From Actinomycetes bacterium (GTDB taxonomy: Bacteria; Actinomycetota; Acidimicrobiia; Acidimicrobiales; JAMCPL01), in NCBI GenBank assembly GCA_021841005.1, contig JAKBVZ010000036.1, positions 41,365 to 105,364 on the forward strand: a stretch of DNA of 64,000 bases, in the 5' to 3' direction. A program made the position numbers and the translations under genes. Below are positions 42,260-52,300 of this stretch, in pieces; position 1 is the first letter of the stretch; each line of letters opens with the position of its first letter. The notes beneath the pieces are model-generated. The model did no database searches, was not told the DNA's origin, and saw nothing but the letters and a program-made list of their open reading frames with translations.

Positions 42260-43431
42260 CAGCGACGGAATCAACACGCTCAGGATATACAATAGCACCC
42301 GGGGCTCGTAGCGCCACCGCCGCAGTTGCTACAACCTCAAGTACCAGTACAAGCAGTACCACGGGCTATTTTCCTGTTTCTCCTTACCGCATAGTGGACA
42401 CTCGATGTGCATAGGTTGCGGTAATCCCGAACCCATCATTTTGCTCAAGTGAGAAGTCTCTAGGTCATAGCTTGGGTTTTGCACCTCTTACGGCAAGCGG
42501 GCCGGGATGGTCATGGCCGGTTACTGTGGACAACGTCCAACTGCCGAGTGGCCCCTCTCTCCAGTCTGTCTCCTGTCCAACGTCTTCTTTCGATACAGGT
42601 CATGCCTCACCTGCCCCCAGGTCAGGTCCTCTCCAGTCTGTCTCCCGTCCAACGCCTTCTTTCTGTATGGCGGTAGACGGTAACGGCAACGCACTTAGCT
42701 ATACTTCCACGTTCGCGCACCGGACAATCACCGCTCAGGTGGGTAACACTGGCGGGCCGTATCATGTTACTGGGGTAGTCATGGACGTAACCGTAACCGG
42801 CGCAACCTCCGGAGGTTATCTGAGCGCATACCCAGCAGGGACAAAAGTGCCCATGGTTTCGAACTTGAACTTTACATCGGGCGCAATCGTGGCGAACCGC
42901 ATCATGGTCCCTCTTTCCTCAGCCAAGCTGTCAATTCACAACGGCTCCTCATCTACAGTAGATATCATGCTGGATATAAACGGCATCTACACCACCAGCG
43001 TCACCGGAGCACTGTTTACCCCAAAGACTACCCCGGCACGCATATTGGATACCCGCTGTGCTGTCTCTCCGGCACCAGCGTTTTGCTCGACGGAGAACCT
43101 GCCAAGTCAGAATGCCGCCGTTGGAGCTGTCGGCCCTGATAGCTCGATTACATTCGATGTTGGGGGTATCGCGGGCATACCCCTGAGCGCTACTGCAGTC
43201 GTTGCAAATCTGACCGCAGTCGCTCCCGTCGCTGGAGGTTATCTCACGCTTTATCCCGCGGGTGAGGCCCAGCCTCTAATATCCGATGTCAACTTTCATG
43301 CCGGCAGCATTGCAATACCGAACCTCGTAGTCGCAAAACTCGGATCTGGCGGGAAGGTCACGATTTACAACGGCTCCCCTGGTACGGTCGAGGTGGTTCT
43401 GGACGTATTTGGATGGTACAGCACTTCTTAG
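42222..43431 (+). pseudogene. Degraded secreted/cell-surface repeat protein
   Basis: From 42472 the frame encodes a Thr/Ser/Gly-rich beta-type protein of two related halves: GGYLSAYPAGTKVPMVSNLNF...STVDIMLDINGIYTT and GGYLTLYPAGEAQPLISDVNF...GTVEVVLDVFGWYSTS. The linking motif TPARILDTRCA has an upstream match, SPYRIVDTRCA, in the same frame at 42379-42411, directly followed by a TAG stop (42412-42414). Further upstream a Ser/Thr-rich linker continues through at least one frame change and joins the IS3 fragment. No signal peptide remains. The gene therefore has lost its 5' part; residual translation from 42472 cannot be excluded. Repeat locus L lies inside it. Confidence 0.7.
42557..42663. 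repeat. Repeat-spacer-repeat locus L (35 bp, period 72)
   Basis: Copies 42557-42591 and 42629-42663 differ at two bases, with a 37-bp spacer containing a perfect ACCTG/CAGGT hairpin (42609-42613, 42618-42622). The period of 72 keeps the frame, doubling a PTSSF/PTPSF segment. Confidence 0.9.
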
Positions 43432-43857
43432 TCCAACTGGCGGATATGTATATATATGACCCTAACCAGGGTAGGAGCCGACTTCAAGGCATTGTGAAGC
43501 GACCTTGGATTACGTCCTATCTTCCATCACTCCATCTCGATCACGACGGCGCACTTTTTCATCTCAGTGCCCGCCTCTACCACCTACCGGCAGCGATCGA
43601 GGGGAGCCTTGCGGGCATTGGCGACAATCGCGAGTGGTCAACGATCAAAGAGATTCTTGCCACCCATCAACGCTCCACGATAGTCCTGGCCGAAGGTAAG
43701 GATCAGATCCACCACACAAGGGTTGCATCGACTCTTGCTCGGAGGCGAGATCATCTGGTGCAAACAACGCGGATTCCTGGACAAGGGAGCCACCCCCATA
43801 TGCTCCTACGTTGTGATATTCTTTGATGGTGATTGCTGACATGGCCAGAAGGATCTC
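43432..43857. other. Gap without a supported gene
   Basis: About 425 bp between the surface-protein remnant and the TIGR01777 gene. Open frames on both strands show no recognisable family features, and I see no RNA gene or repeat. Confidence 0.4.
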
Positions 43858-44760
43858 GTGAGAGTTCTCGTTACTGGTGGAAGTGGCTTCATCGGGCGGG
43901 TATTGGTTGATAGGCTTTCTACGAGTGGACATGAGGTGCATCGTGTGGTGCGCGGCACTCCGGAAGCTGGCGAAGTCGGACTCGACCTTGGTGCCCACAA
44001 GATCGATTTATCGGGGTTGCCCGGCAACAGTCTGGATGGCATCGACGCAGCGATCAATCTGGCCGGCGAACCGATAACAGCATCCCGCTGGTCGGCGACC
44101 AAGCGTGAGCGTATCCGCTCCAGCCGGATACTGACCACAGATATCCTGGCTCGCGCTCTTACGACCTGTACTCCTGTTCCAAAGGTGCTGGTATCAGCGT
44201 CAGCGATAGGCTATTACGGCAATCGGAACGAGGAGGAGCTGGTCGAGGATAGCCCACCCGGCAAAGGATTCCTTGCCGAGGTCTGTATTGGCTGGGAAGC
44301 CGCTACCAGGCCAGCCGAGGAGCACGGCATCCGTGTCGTGAAAGTACGAACCGGGATCGTGCTCGGCCGTGGCAGCGGCGCCCTCGCTGCCCAGGTACGA
44401 CTTTTCAAACTTGGGATGGGAGGTAAGCTGGGCAGGGGTCAACAGTGGATGAGTTGGATCGCTCTCGCAGATGAGGTACGGATCTTCCTATACGCCCTCG
44501 AACAGGAGAGTCTCTCGGGTCCAGTCAACGCGTGTGCACCTCACCCTGTGCGTAATTCAGAGTTTACCAAGGTACTCGCTTCAACGCTTGGTAAGCGCGG
44601 CATGCTCGGTGTGCCGGCAGCCGTACTGCGCCTAGCCCTTGGTGAGGTAGCTGACGAGATGCTGCTTACAAGCCAGCAGGTACAGCCGAAGTGCCTACAG
44701 GATGCGGGATTCCGTTATGAGATAGACCATGTTGGCGAGGCGATCTTCGCTGCACTTTAG
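43858..44760 (+). CDS. TIGR01777 family epimerase-like protein
   Basis: An atypical extended SDR of 300 residues. It starts RVLVTGGSGFIGRVLVDRL, followed by the strongly conserved AINLAGEPI and RWSATKRERIRSSRI, then SASAIGYYGNR, AEVCIGWEAATRPAEEHGIRVVKVRTGIVLG, and WMSWIALADEV. This set is diagnostic for TIGR01777 (YfcH-like) proteins, whose substrate is not established. The C-terminal DUF1731-like helix (GVPAAVLRLALGEVADEMLLTSQQVQPKCLQDAGFRY) is complete. GTG 43858 starts the domain exactly. Confidence 0.9.
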   Translation: MRVLVTGGSGFIGRVLVDRLSTSGHEVHRVVRGTPEAGEVGLDLGAHKIDLSGLPGNSLDGIDAAINLAGEPITASRWSATKRERIRSSRILTTDILARALTTCTPVPKVLVSASAIGYYGNRNEEELVEDSPPGKGFLAEVCIGWEAATRPAEEHGIRVVKVRTGIVLGRGSGALAAQVRLFKLGMGGKLGRGQQWMSWIALADEVRIFLYALEQESLSGPVNACAPHPVRNSEFTKVLASTLGKRGMLGVPAAVLRLALGEVADEMLLTSQQVQPKCLQDAGFRYEIDHVGEAIFAAL

Positions 44761-45269
44761 CCTTTGCTGGTTGCGTTGTGTTCAGGTGGTTTGCAAAGTC
44801 GCGATCGACCAGGGTGTTCGTACATCGGGGTTCGGACGTTCGCCCAAGCCAGGAAGCGTATTTCGGGGACCTTGCCAATACCCCGCGTTGCGTTCCTTGC
44901 TGAACTCGAGAATACTCACGATGGATCATGTGGCACGATACGTTGGATGCTTTGCCCAAGCGGGCAAGCGTGCTGGTGCGATGGATCCTTTGTGATCATC
45001 TGATGGTATCAGTGCCAGTGTGCCTGGTCGCATGAGCTGCAATATACTAGTCCCTGACGATGCAGCCCGTACTGGACAACGCGAATGAAGTGCGCGATAA
45101 TAGCACTATTGGGGCTGCTTCGCGTGAACATGCAGGTTTTGTGCAACTTCAGCCAAGCAGTGGAAAGCGTATGCGGGGCCTTAAGTGTTTTGCACTACCT
45201 GTTCTATCCATATAATATAAGCGTTAAACAATTTAGTTGTTACAAAATGTATAGGGAAGTGATGTTAAA
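44761..45269. other. Long leader region upstream of whiB
   Basis: About 510 bp with no convincing coding sequence. The last 90 bp are AT-rich (TATAATATAAGC near 45210), suggesting the whiB promoter. Several short inverted segments (for example CCCAAGCGGG near 44957) leave room for a structured leader or small RNA, but I cannot assign one. Confidence 0.4.
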
Positions 45270-45521
45270 ATGACCGTCCAGACTGGCATGGCTTGGCGCA
45301 AGCAGGCTGCATGCCGTGGTATGAGTACTGTGATCTTTTACCCGGACCCCGAGGGGCCAGAGGAAGACATTACATCTGCCAAGGCAGTCTGTGAACAGTG
45401 TCCAGTTAGAGAGACCTGTCTCGAGCATGCCCTCACCAATCGTGAGCGTTACGGGATATGGGGCGGTACCACGGAGCGGGAACGCAGGAGGATCATCCGC
45501 CAGAGACGTAAGTCTGCATGA
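45270..45521 (+). CDS. WhiB-family [4Fe-4S] transcription factor
   Basis: WhiB-like proteins are actinobacteria-specific Fe-S regulators that act with the primary sigma factor. This 83-residue protein has the four cysteines (AACRG, AVCEQCPV, ETCLEH), the GIWGG turn and a basic tail RERRRIIRQRRK. The subclass is not clear; spacing CxxC then C after five residues is standard. ATG 45270 follows an AT-rich leader. The 3' end overlaps the trpD start by four bases (ATGA at 45518-45521), an unusual coupling to a biosynthetic gene. Confidence 0.95.
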   Translation: MTVQTGMAWRKQAACRGMSTVIFYPDPEGPEEDITSAKAVCEQCPVRETCLEHALTNRERYGIWGGTTERERRRIIRQRRKSA

Positions 45522-46597
45522 AACCGATGCCGGCATCGGAAGGTGGTTTGGGAAAGTTCGAATCTGCCGACTGGCCCGGTGTCCTTGCCAAGTTGCTGAA
45601 AGGCATCGACCTGGAAGAATGGGAGGCCCGAGAACTAATGGGGTGGGTTCTTGCTGGAAAAGCAACTCCTGCCCAAATGGGGGCATTGCTGATTGCGCTG
45701 AAAAGCAAAGGGGAATCAGCGGAGGAGATGTACGGTTTTGTACAGGCCATGCTGGATGTAGCGGAGAGGGTAGATCCAGGCTATACGGTACTGGATACCT
45801 GCGGTACTGGAGGGGATGGTACCGGCACTATCAATATCTCCACCATTGCAGCGTTTGTGGCGGCGGGAGCAGGTGCGAAGGTGTGTAAACATGGAGGCAG
45901 GGCGGCATCCTCTCAGGCAGGCTCAGCTGACTTGCTGGAAGAGCTTGGGGTGGTGATAGATCTGGACGCCGCCGGAGTCAGTAGATGTATAGATGAAGCG
46001 GGTATGGGGTTCTGTTTCGCTCCTGCGTTCCATCCTGCCATGCGCCATGCCGCGCCTGTACGCAGGGAGTTGGGCGTGCCCACCGTATTCAACCTCTTGG
46101 GGCCGCTGGCTAATCCTGCCGTAGATGTCCGTCAAGTACTTGGAGTGCCCGCGGTGGATGCATTGCAGAAGATCGGTCAGGTTCTCTCCCGCAAAGGTTG
46201 CGATAGAGCCATGGTTGTCCGCGGGGACGATGGGATGGATGAACTCTCACTTTGCTCACCGAGTACCGTGCTCGAAATCACGGAAGGTGGTGAGATAACG
46301 CACTTCGAGTTACACCCGGGCGATTTCGGTCTCGAGCTGGTTCCACCGGAAGCCATCAAGGGTGGTGACGTAAAGCGCAATGCCGAGATAGCTCTGTCAG
46401 TGCTGTCAGGCGAGAAGAGCGCCTACAGAGACGTGGTGGTCCTGAATGCTGCTGCAGCTATTGTGGTGGCGGGGCTGGCTGCCAGTTTCGAAGAGGGCAT
46501 AGAGCTGTCGGTTACAGTGCTGGGCGAAGGTCGCGCTCAAAGTGTTCTGGACAATCTCGTCAGGTTGTCGCACCAGATTGCTGCCGGCAAGCGGTAA
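45518..46597 (+). CDS. trpD: Anthranilate phosphoribosyltransferase
   Basis: TrpD joins anthranilate to PRPP in tryptophan synthesis. Landmarks: EWEARELMGWVLAGKATPAQMGALLIAL, the PRPP loop DTCGTGGDGTGTINIST, KHGGRAASSQAGSADLLEELGV, FNLLGPLANPAVDVRQVLGV and VVRGDDGMDELS. Length 359 is usual. The start codon overlaps the whiB stop, implying one transcript. No other trp genes are in the window; prs, which supplies PRPP, is about 22 kb away. Confidence 0.95.
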   Translation: MKPMPASEGGLGKFESADWPGVLAKLLKGIDLEEWEARELMGWVLAGKATPAQMGALLIALKSKGESAEEMYGFVQAMLDVAERVDPGYTVLDTCGTGGDGTGTINISTIAAFVAAGAGAKVCKHGGRAASSQAGSADLLEELGVVIDLDAAGVSRCIDEAGMGFCFAPAFHPAMRHAAPVRRELGVPTVFNLLGPLANPAVDVRQVLGVPAVDALQKIGQVLSRKGCDRAMVVRGDDGMDELSLCSPSTVLEITEGGEITHFELHPGDFGLELVPPEAIKGGDVKRNAEIALSVLSGEKSAYRDVVVLNAAAAIVVAGLAASFEEGIELSVTVLGEGRAQSVLDNLVRLSHQIAAGKR

Positions 46598-46855
46598 CGG
46601 ACTCTTTGTACTGTCCAGCGATACCATTCGTCACGCAGCCAAGTGGTAACGCTGTATTGGTTTGTAACCGCTGGTGGACATCGCCGTCGATCTTCCTCGT
46701 GGCTTTTTTCCTCGTGGCTTTCTTCACATGGCTTGCGGAGCACGTCGGGTCAACATCGTAGGCAGACGCGTAGAGTCGCATTTCCTGAATCCAAGACGAT
46801 CCGGCGATGTCGATCGCGTGTAGCACGGCTCGGATTGCTGGTAACCTTGAATCGT

Positions 46856-47089
46856 ATGAACCAAACACGTTATCGCTGTACAGGATGTGGCAACTTGACC
46901 CGGTTCGATGTCGTGACTGACATACGTAGCAAGTCTTATTACCACTATACGGTTGGAGGGGAGTTGCACATAGAGGATGAGGTTGTCATCTCCAAGGAAG
47001 TGGTAGATATAGCTTGCCGGTGGTGTGGTCCGGGAATTGCAATAGAGGAGGTCGAGGTTCCCTATGCAGAGATTGCAGGAGCGGATTAG
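46856..47089 (+). CDS. Small zinc-ribbon-like protein
   Basis: A 77-residue protein with two Cys pairs, YRCTGCGNLTRFDV and IACRWCG, resembling small actinobacterial zinc-ribbon proteins of unknown role. The open frame extends upstream to 46643, but that part looks like translated intergenic sequence (a doubled Ser/Trp-rich segment from a 14-bp repeat), so ATG 46856 is preferred. The middle is rich in His/Tyr and acidic residues. Neighbouring genes give no clear functional link. Confidence 0.7.
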   Translation: MNQTRYRCTGCGNLTRFDVVTDIRSKSYYHYTVGGELHIEDEVVISKEVVDIACRWCGPGIAIEEVEVPYAEIAGAD

Positions 47090-47136
47090 GGCGGCGGCTC
47101 CATAAGTTGCCTCTAGGTCTTCCGGGATACTTCAGG

Positions 47137-49041
47137 GTGGGGGCGCTTCGGACGCGCCTCTGGGTGCCTGTGCTGGTGGCTGCAATGCTACTGATCAGCG
47201 GATGCAGTGTGCCCGGGCAGCACCATACAAGGCAAAACACTGCTTCATCTGTGCCTGTGAAGCTGGTGAAAGAGAGAAGTGCGCAGATGAACATCGTAGT
47301 TGGTCAGGTGCCTATGGCATTAGACAGTCACCTGCAGTCCGGTCATAGTGAAGCGATAAGGATGGTGGACTCGCTGATATGGCCGTCGCCTTTCGTCGTA
47401 ATGCCAGGCAGCATTCCACAGCTGGATACCCTGGTTACAACGAGCGCTGTGGTGGTCCACTTGAATCCGGAGACGGTTGTCTACACGATCAATCCGGCAG
47501 CGACTTGGTCTGATGGTGTGCCGATTACAGCAATGGACTTTATACGGCTGTGGAAAACCGTTATAGCCAGTGATAAGTTCAGGCCGGATACTGGATACAG
47601 GGACATAGCTTCTGTTGCGAGTACGTCCGGAGGCAAAACAGTGACAGTGGTGTTTTCGAAGCCTTATGGCGAATGGAACAGCCTGTTCAACAACCTCATC
47701 CCTGCCGGCCTGTACGCTTCCACCTCCACCTCCGCGCCGTTATCCGGCCCCACCTCCGCCACCTCTACACTTTCCACTGGCGCAACCAGTGCCACAGGGG
47801 CGCCAGCTACTGCAGTGCCTGCCACGCCCGGCACGCCCTCGGTCTGGCGGTTTCCATCTCTCGGGAGTACGGCAATCGCCAGCGCCGCCCGCCCACTTGT
47901 TTCGGGTGGCCCTTTCCAGGTGATAGGTTTCACGCCCGGTCAGGAAATAATACTGGATCGCAATCCCCACTGGTGGGGTCCAGTCCCCGCTGTATCGTAC
48001 ATTACCATCCGGAGCGCCGGTAGCGGATCGGGTGTGACAGGTACTCTGGGTTCTTCATCTTACGACTTGGCATACCTCGATAACTTTGGGCAGTCTTCGC
48101 TCGCGCAGGCGACGACGCAAGCGAATGCAACAAGCTTCGTAAAGGATGGTGATACAACAATGCAGATTCTCTTCAACCTTGCATCGCGATCGCTGACTGG
48201 ATCGTTACCCTTCAGAACAGGGCTCGCAAGCCTGATCGATCGTCCAGCCATAGTATCGCAAGTGGTCAATCCCATCCTGCCTGGGAGTAAGCCTGCCGAC
48301 AATTTTCTATATGCCAATGGCCAGCCAGGATATGTTGCGGATGGCGCAGGATACAACCACCCTCACCCTCGTCGTGCTGCCGATATTTTCCAGGCGTTGG
48401 GCATGCGCCAAGTTGCGGGGAAAGGGCCAGGTGCAGGTTACTGGTTACTGAATGGCGTACCCGTGGTACTGAACATCGCATGGGATGTGAATGACCCGTG
48501 GGCCGAACAGTCAGGCCCACTTATAGCGTCGGAGTTGTTTGCCGCTGGCTTTACGGTGAGGACCATGCCGGTATCGGGAACCATGCTGCTTAGAGATGTA
48601 TTGCCATCCGGTGGATACAACATTGCTCTTATGCCGGTGAGAACCAGCCCATTCCCATCACGGATGGAAGGGTCCTACATGCCCTTACCAGTCCATTCCG
48701 TACCGAGCGGCAGTGTCTCGGTGCTTGCGCCGCCACAGAGATACCCGGAGTACGGCGATGGGCTGCGTCAAGACCTGAATAGCTTTTACGATCCTGCGGT
48801 GGGTATCCTTTTTTCACAAGCGGAGAGACATATGAATCCCATGAGGTCAGCACCGGTATACCGGCAGATCGACGAGTTGCTGTGGCACGATATGCCTTCG
48901 TTGCCGCTGTTTACAGTTCCTGTGCTTACGGTATATAGGAATTGGATCGCAGGGATAGGAAGTGACGTAAGCGGATCGGGGCCATTCTTCGATATCTCCG
49001 AATGGCAGCTGTTTGCAGCTGTTCCGGACCACAAGTCGTAA
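47137..49041 (+). CDS. OppA-like substrate-binding lipoprotein (SBP_bac_5)
   Basis: A probable extracytoplasmic binding lipoprotein of a peptide/nickel-type ABC system. It starts with a signal peptide (RTRLWVPVLVAAMLLISGC) whose lipobox LISGC gives the lipidated Cys. Family features include TYTI-like VVYTINPAATWSDGVPITAMDFIRLWK, PFQVIGFTPGQEIILDRNPHWWG and the C-terminal YRQIDELLWHDMPSLPLF. No permease or ATPase genes are adjacent, so it is an orphan or acts with a distant transporter. A Ser/Thr/Ala/Pro insertion of about 45 residues lies near residues 195-240. GTG 47137 is preferred; upstream frame overlaps the zinc-ribbon gene. Confidence 0.82.
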   Translation: MGALRTRLWVPVLVAAMLLISGCSVPGQHHTRQNTASSVPVKLVKERSAQMNIVVGQVPMALDSHLQSGHSEAIRMVDSLIWPSPFVVMPGSIPQLDTLVTTSAVVVHLNPETVVYTINPAATWSDGVPITAMDFIRLWKTVIASDKFRPDTGYRDIASVASTSGGKTVTVVFSKPYGEWNSLFNNLIPAGLYASTSTSAPLSGPTSATSTLSTGATSATGAPATAVPATPGTPSVWRFPSLGSTAIASAARPLVSGGPFQVIGFTPGQEIILDRNPHWWGPVPAVSYITIRSAGSGSGVTGTLGSSSYDLAYLDNFGQSSLAQATTQANATSFVKDGDTTMQILFNLASRSLTGSLPFRTGLASLIDRPAIVSQVVNPILPGSKPADNFLYANGQPGYVADGAGYNHPHPRRAADIFQALGMRQVAGKGPGAGYWLLNGVPVVLNIAWDVNDPWAEQSGPLIASELFAAGFTVRTMPVSGTMLLRDVLPSGGYNIALMPVRTSPFPSRMEGSYMPLPVHSVPSGSVSVLAPPQRYPEYGDGLRQDLNSFYDPAVGILFSQAERHMNPMRSAPVYRQIDELLWHDMPSLPLFTVPVLTVYRNWIAGIGSDVSGSGPFFDISEWQLFAAVPDHKS

Positions 49042-49205
49042 TCCTGAGACGTTGGCGCCAAGCCAGGTGCCCATAGTGCCCAGGGACAGCCGAAACGTCG
49101 CCTCAACCAGGAAGGATGCTCGTATACGGCGATTGTGATATGATGCTGCAGGAGGCCGAAACGTCAACCGGCTCGGCCTGTAACATACCACAGTGATATT
49201 TACCG

Positions 49206-49289
49206 GTCGGAGTGGCGGAATAGGCAGACGCGCCAGCTTGAGGGGCTGGTGCCCGCAAGGGCGTGGGGGTTCAAGTCCCCCCTCCGACA
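49206..49289 (+). tRNA. tRNA-Leu(GAG)
   Basis: A class II tRNA: acceptor GTCGGAG/CTCCGAC, anticodon stem CCAGC/GCTGG with loop TTGAGGG (GAG), long variable arm (TGCCCGCAAGGGCGT), T arm GGGGG/CCCCC with TTCAAGT, discriminator A. The sequence continues CC at 49290-49291. Confidence 0.95.
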
Positions 49290-49371
49290 CCGCTACGGCA
49301 CATCAAGGTCGATCATCACAGCACCATCCAATCGGAAAATTCCCCTGCATCTATTTCCGGCTGTCAAGCTA

Positions 49372-52300
49372 TCACCTTACTGTAACTGGCGGACTCGCAA
49401 TCACATAGTTCCCAGTAGGAAAGTAAAATGTAAGGTAAACCTGGTGCACGCTCCCTGGCGAGAAGCTAGGTGTAATCGCCAGCCATCCGCTATCCGAAGA
49501 ATAGCACGGCCCGGGACTGGTGGATGGAGCATCCCAGCTCTCACACCAGCCCGAGGACCACGGCGGAAAGTTGAACGACCATCTAACGGCATTAGGCGTG
49601 GACAGGCTGTTGGGCCCAGGATATACCTTCTCACCAGCTGCACCACTCCATCCGATAGCAAGCGGCGACATACTCAAATTTACTCCTACCGGAGGACTCT
49701 GGACTACTGCTCGCGTACCATTTGGCCAGTAGAAGGTAAGAAATACATATTGAGAATACCCTGGAGCGAAACTAGGTGTAATCGCCAGCCATCCGCCAGA
49801 AGATCCATAGCATGGCCCGGGGCTGGTGGATGGAGCATCCCAGCTCTGGCACCAGCCCGAGGACCCTGACGGAAAGTTGAATGACCATGTAACGGCATTA
49901 GGCGTGGACGAGCTGTTGGGCCCAGGATATACCACCTGCCCAGCCGCACCTCCCCAGCTGACGGGCACCCAGGGAGTGGTGATCGTGACTGGAGGACTCT
50001 GGACAATCGCTCGCGTACCGTTTGGCCAGTAAACGGTAACATACACTTCATGCTGGCCGACACTCATCCCGTTTGTGGATAGCCACCCAGCCTGATATTC
50101 GCCTGAGCTGCCGCCATAGCATGGCCCGGAGCTGGTGGATGGAGCATCCCAGCTCTGGCACCATCCATCAGATCCGGGTGGGATCCAGAAATACCACGTC
50201 ACATTTGGACCGGGAACGTTGGTCTGCCCTGCCGCACCTCCCCAGTGGACATCGACCCAGGGCCCACCGTATCCAGGCGATATTGTGACCGGACCACTTT
50301 CAGCAACGCCCCTCGTACCGTTTGGCCAGTAAACCGTAACGAATACATGATGGACGCCCGGACTCAAACCGTTGGTGGCCAGCCATCCCCCTTGCCAGGA
50401 ATTAGCCGGAGCATTAATTGCAAAGCACGGCCCGGGGCTGGTGGATGGAGCATCCCAGCTCTGGCACCAGCCATTGGATCCGGGTGGAAGGTAGAATTGC
50501 CATTGCACCTTGTTGTTTGGGGAAGGATTGGTGATCTGGCCAGAGGCGCTAGGCCACAATGTCTCCCAGTGAACATTGATCCAGGGTCCACTGTACCCGG
50601 GCGTAATTGTAACCGCAGGACTCTTTGCTACAACGCTGGTGCCATCTGGCCAGTAGAAGGTCAAGAACGCAGTGTGCAGACCAGGGGCCATCCCATTGGT
50701 GGACAACCAGCCTGATCCGTCCGCACTGGGATAGCACGGCCCGGGGCTGGTGGATGGGGCATCCCAGCTCTGGCACCAGCCATCTGATCCAGGTGGAGAA
50801 TTGAATGACCATGTCACGAGAGGACCGTTGGGACCAGGAGGACCAGGAGGACCAGCAGTGACAGCCTGCCCTGCCGCACCTCCCCAGTGGACATCGACCC
50901 AATCCACTCCCCAAGTTCCAGCTCCAGTCGGTATGGTAACTGGAGGGCTTTCAACCACTGCCCGTTGCCCGTTGGGACCATAGAAGGTGAGATAAACTTC
51001 ATGTATGCCCACGCTCAATCCATCCGTGGACAACCAGCCTGCTCCGTCCGCAGTGGGATAGCACGCCCCCGGGCTGGTGGATGGGGCATCCCAGCTCTGG
51101 CACCATCCAGTAAGTCCGAGCGGAGAGACGAAGGACCATGTAACGAGCGGACCGGAGCTTGTCAACTGCCCTACGGCAGCGCCTCCCCAGGTTACCGTTG
51201 GAACGGCCATTGCAGGCTGCGCCATGGAGTACTGTGTTTGAACTTGCGCACTGGACATCTGGTAAGGGAAAACAGCTACCTGGCTTATCTTGCCTATAAA
51301 GGGCATAAGCGAACTGCATCCATAAGTGTGCGGCCAGCATATGCCTGGGAGCTCCCCTATGCGCCAGTATCCACTGTAGCCGGCCTGTCCCTGCGTGGTG
51401 CTATTCGAAGCAACCAGAGCACCATCAAGGTAAAGCTGCATACCGGATGGACCAAGGGACGCAACGGCAAAATGCCACTGGAGATCGGTCACTGGTGCAG
51501 GCGACGACAGCTCAACATAATTATTGATAGCCAGATTCCACACTCCGAAGTGCAGATGCCCGCCCGGGCCCACCCACAGCATCTTGCCATTTTCACTCGT
51601 TAGGCCAACTGGACCGTTGCCGAAGCCCATGATGCCACCGGGCATATTTGTCTTAAACCAGGCTTCAATCGTGACAGTGCTGGGATTGGTCTGTTGAGCG
51701 CTGGTCGCAATGCCCCAAGAAGAATTCCATGGGGCCCAGGACGGTAGTGCGCTGAAATCAAGAGATGACTCGGTCGGGTTGCATCCCACCGGGGAATACC
51801 CGCTACTCGACAATCCTCCCTGACCATAGCCGTAATTAGCCCAGTTGTTGTTGCCCCAGGGGGTATCTGGCGGTACTGGACCATTGCTTGTACTGGCAGA
51901 GTTGAAGAAAACAGGACCGCTTCCATTCCCACTATTAGGCAGGTCGTTATTTTGATCGTCCAGTCTCCAGTAGAAACTTGGAGACAAGATATTGGACACG
52001 TAATTGGAGTAGCAGTAGTCGGAAGCAGCCAGTGTGGTGCTTGCCTGCCCCATCCGCGCAGAACTGGGAATCCCGCTTGAAGGCGTACTCGCCGCGGCAT
52101 ACTCCTTTTGCAGGTCAGATTGCGACAGCGCACTGGAAAACAGCGCTACTTGCCCTACGTCACCCTGAAGGTAGTCACCATTGTAAGCAGGGTCATAGCC
52201 TATCGCCACAGGGTATGGAGATGCAGCTATTGCTCCTCCATTCCAGTTATTAGAGGCGACAAGCTGCCCGTCGATATAGGAATTGATGCTGCTTCCATTG

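Noticed and set aside
43413..43826. 137-codon frame after the surface-protein remnant
   Set aside because: No recognisable domain or ribosome site; antisense frames of similar length exist in the same region.
46560..46868. Minus-strand Lys/Arg-rich frame (KKATRKKATRK) as a histone-like protein
   Set aside because: Produced by a short 14-bp repeat; the rest of the frame is not protein-like and overlaps the trpD end.
49372..51350. Plus-strand frames with repeated MDGASQLWHQP segments
   Set aside because: They are the complement of the WCQSWDAPS repeats of the giant adhesin.
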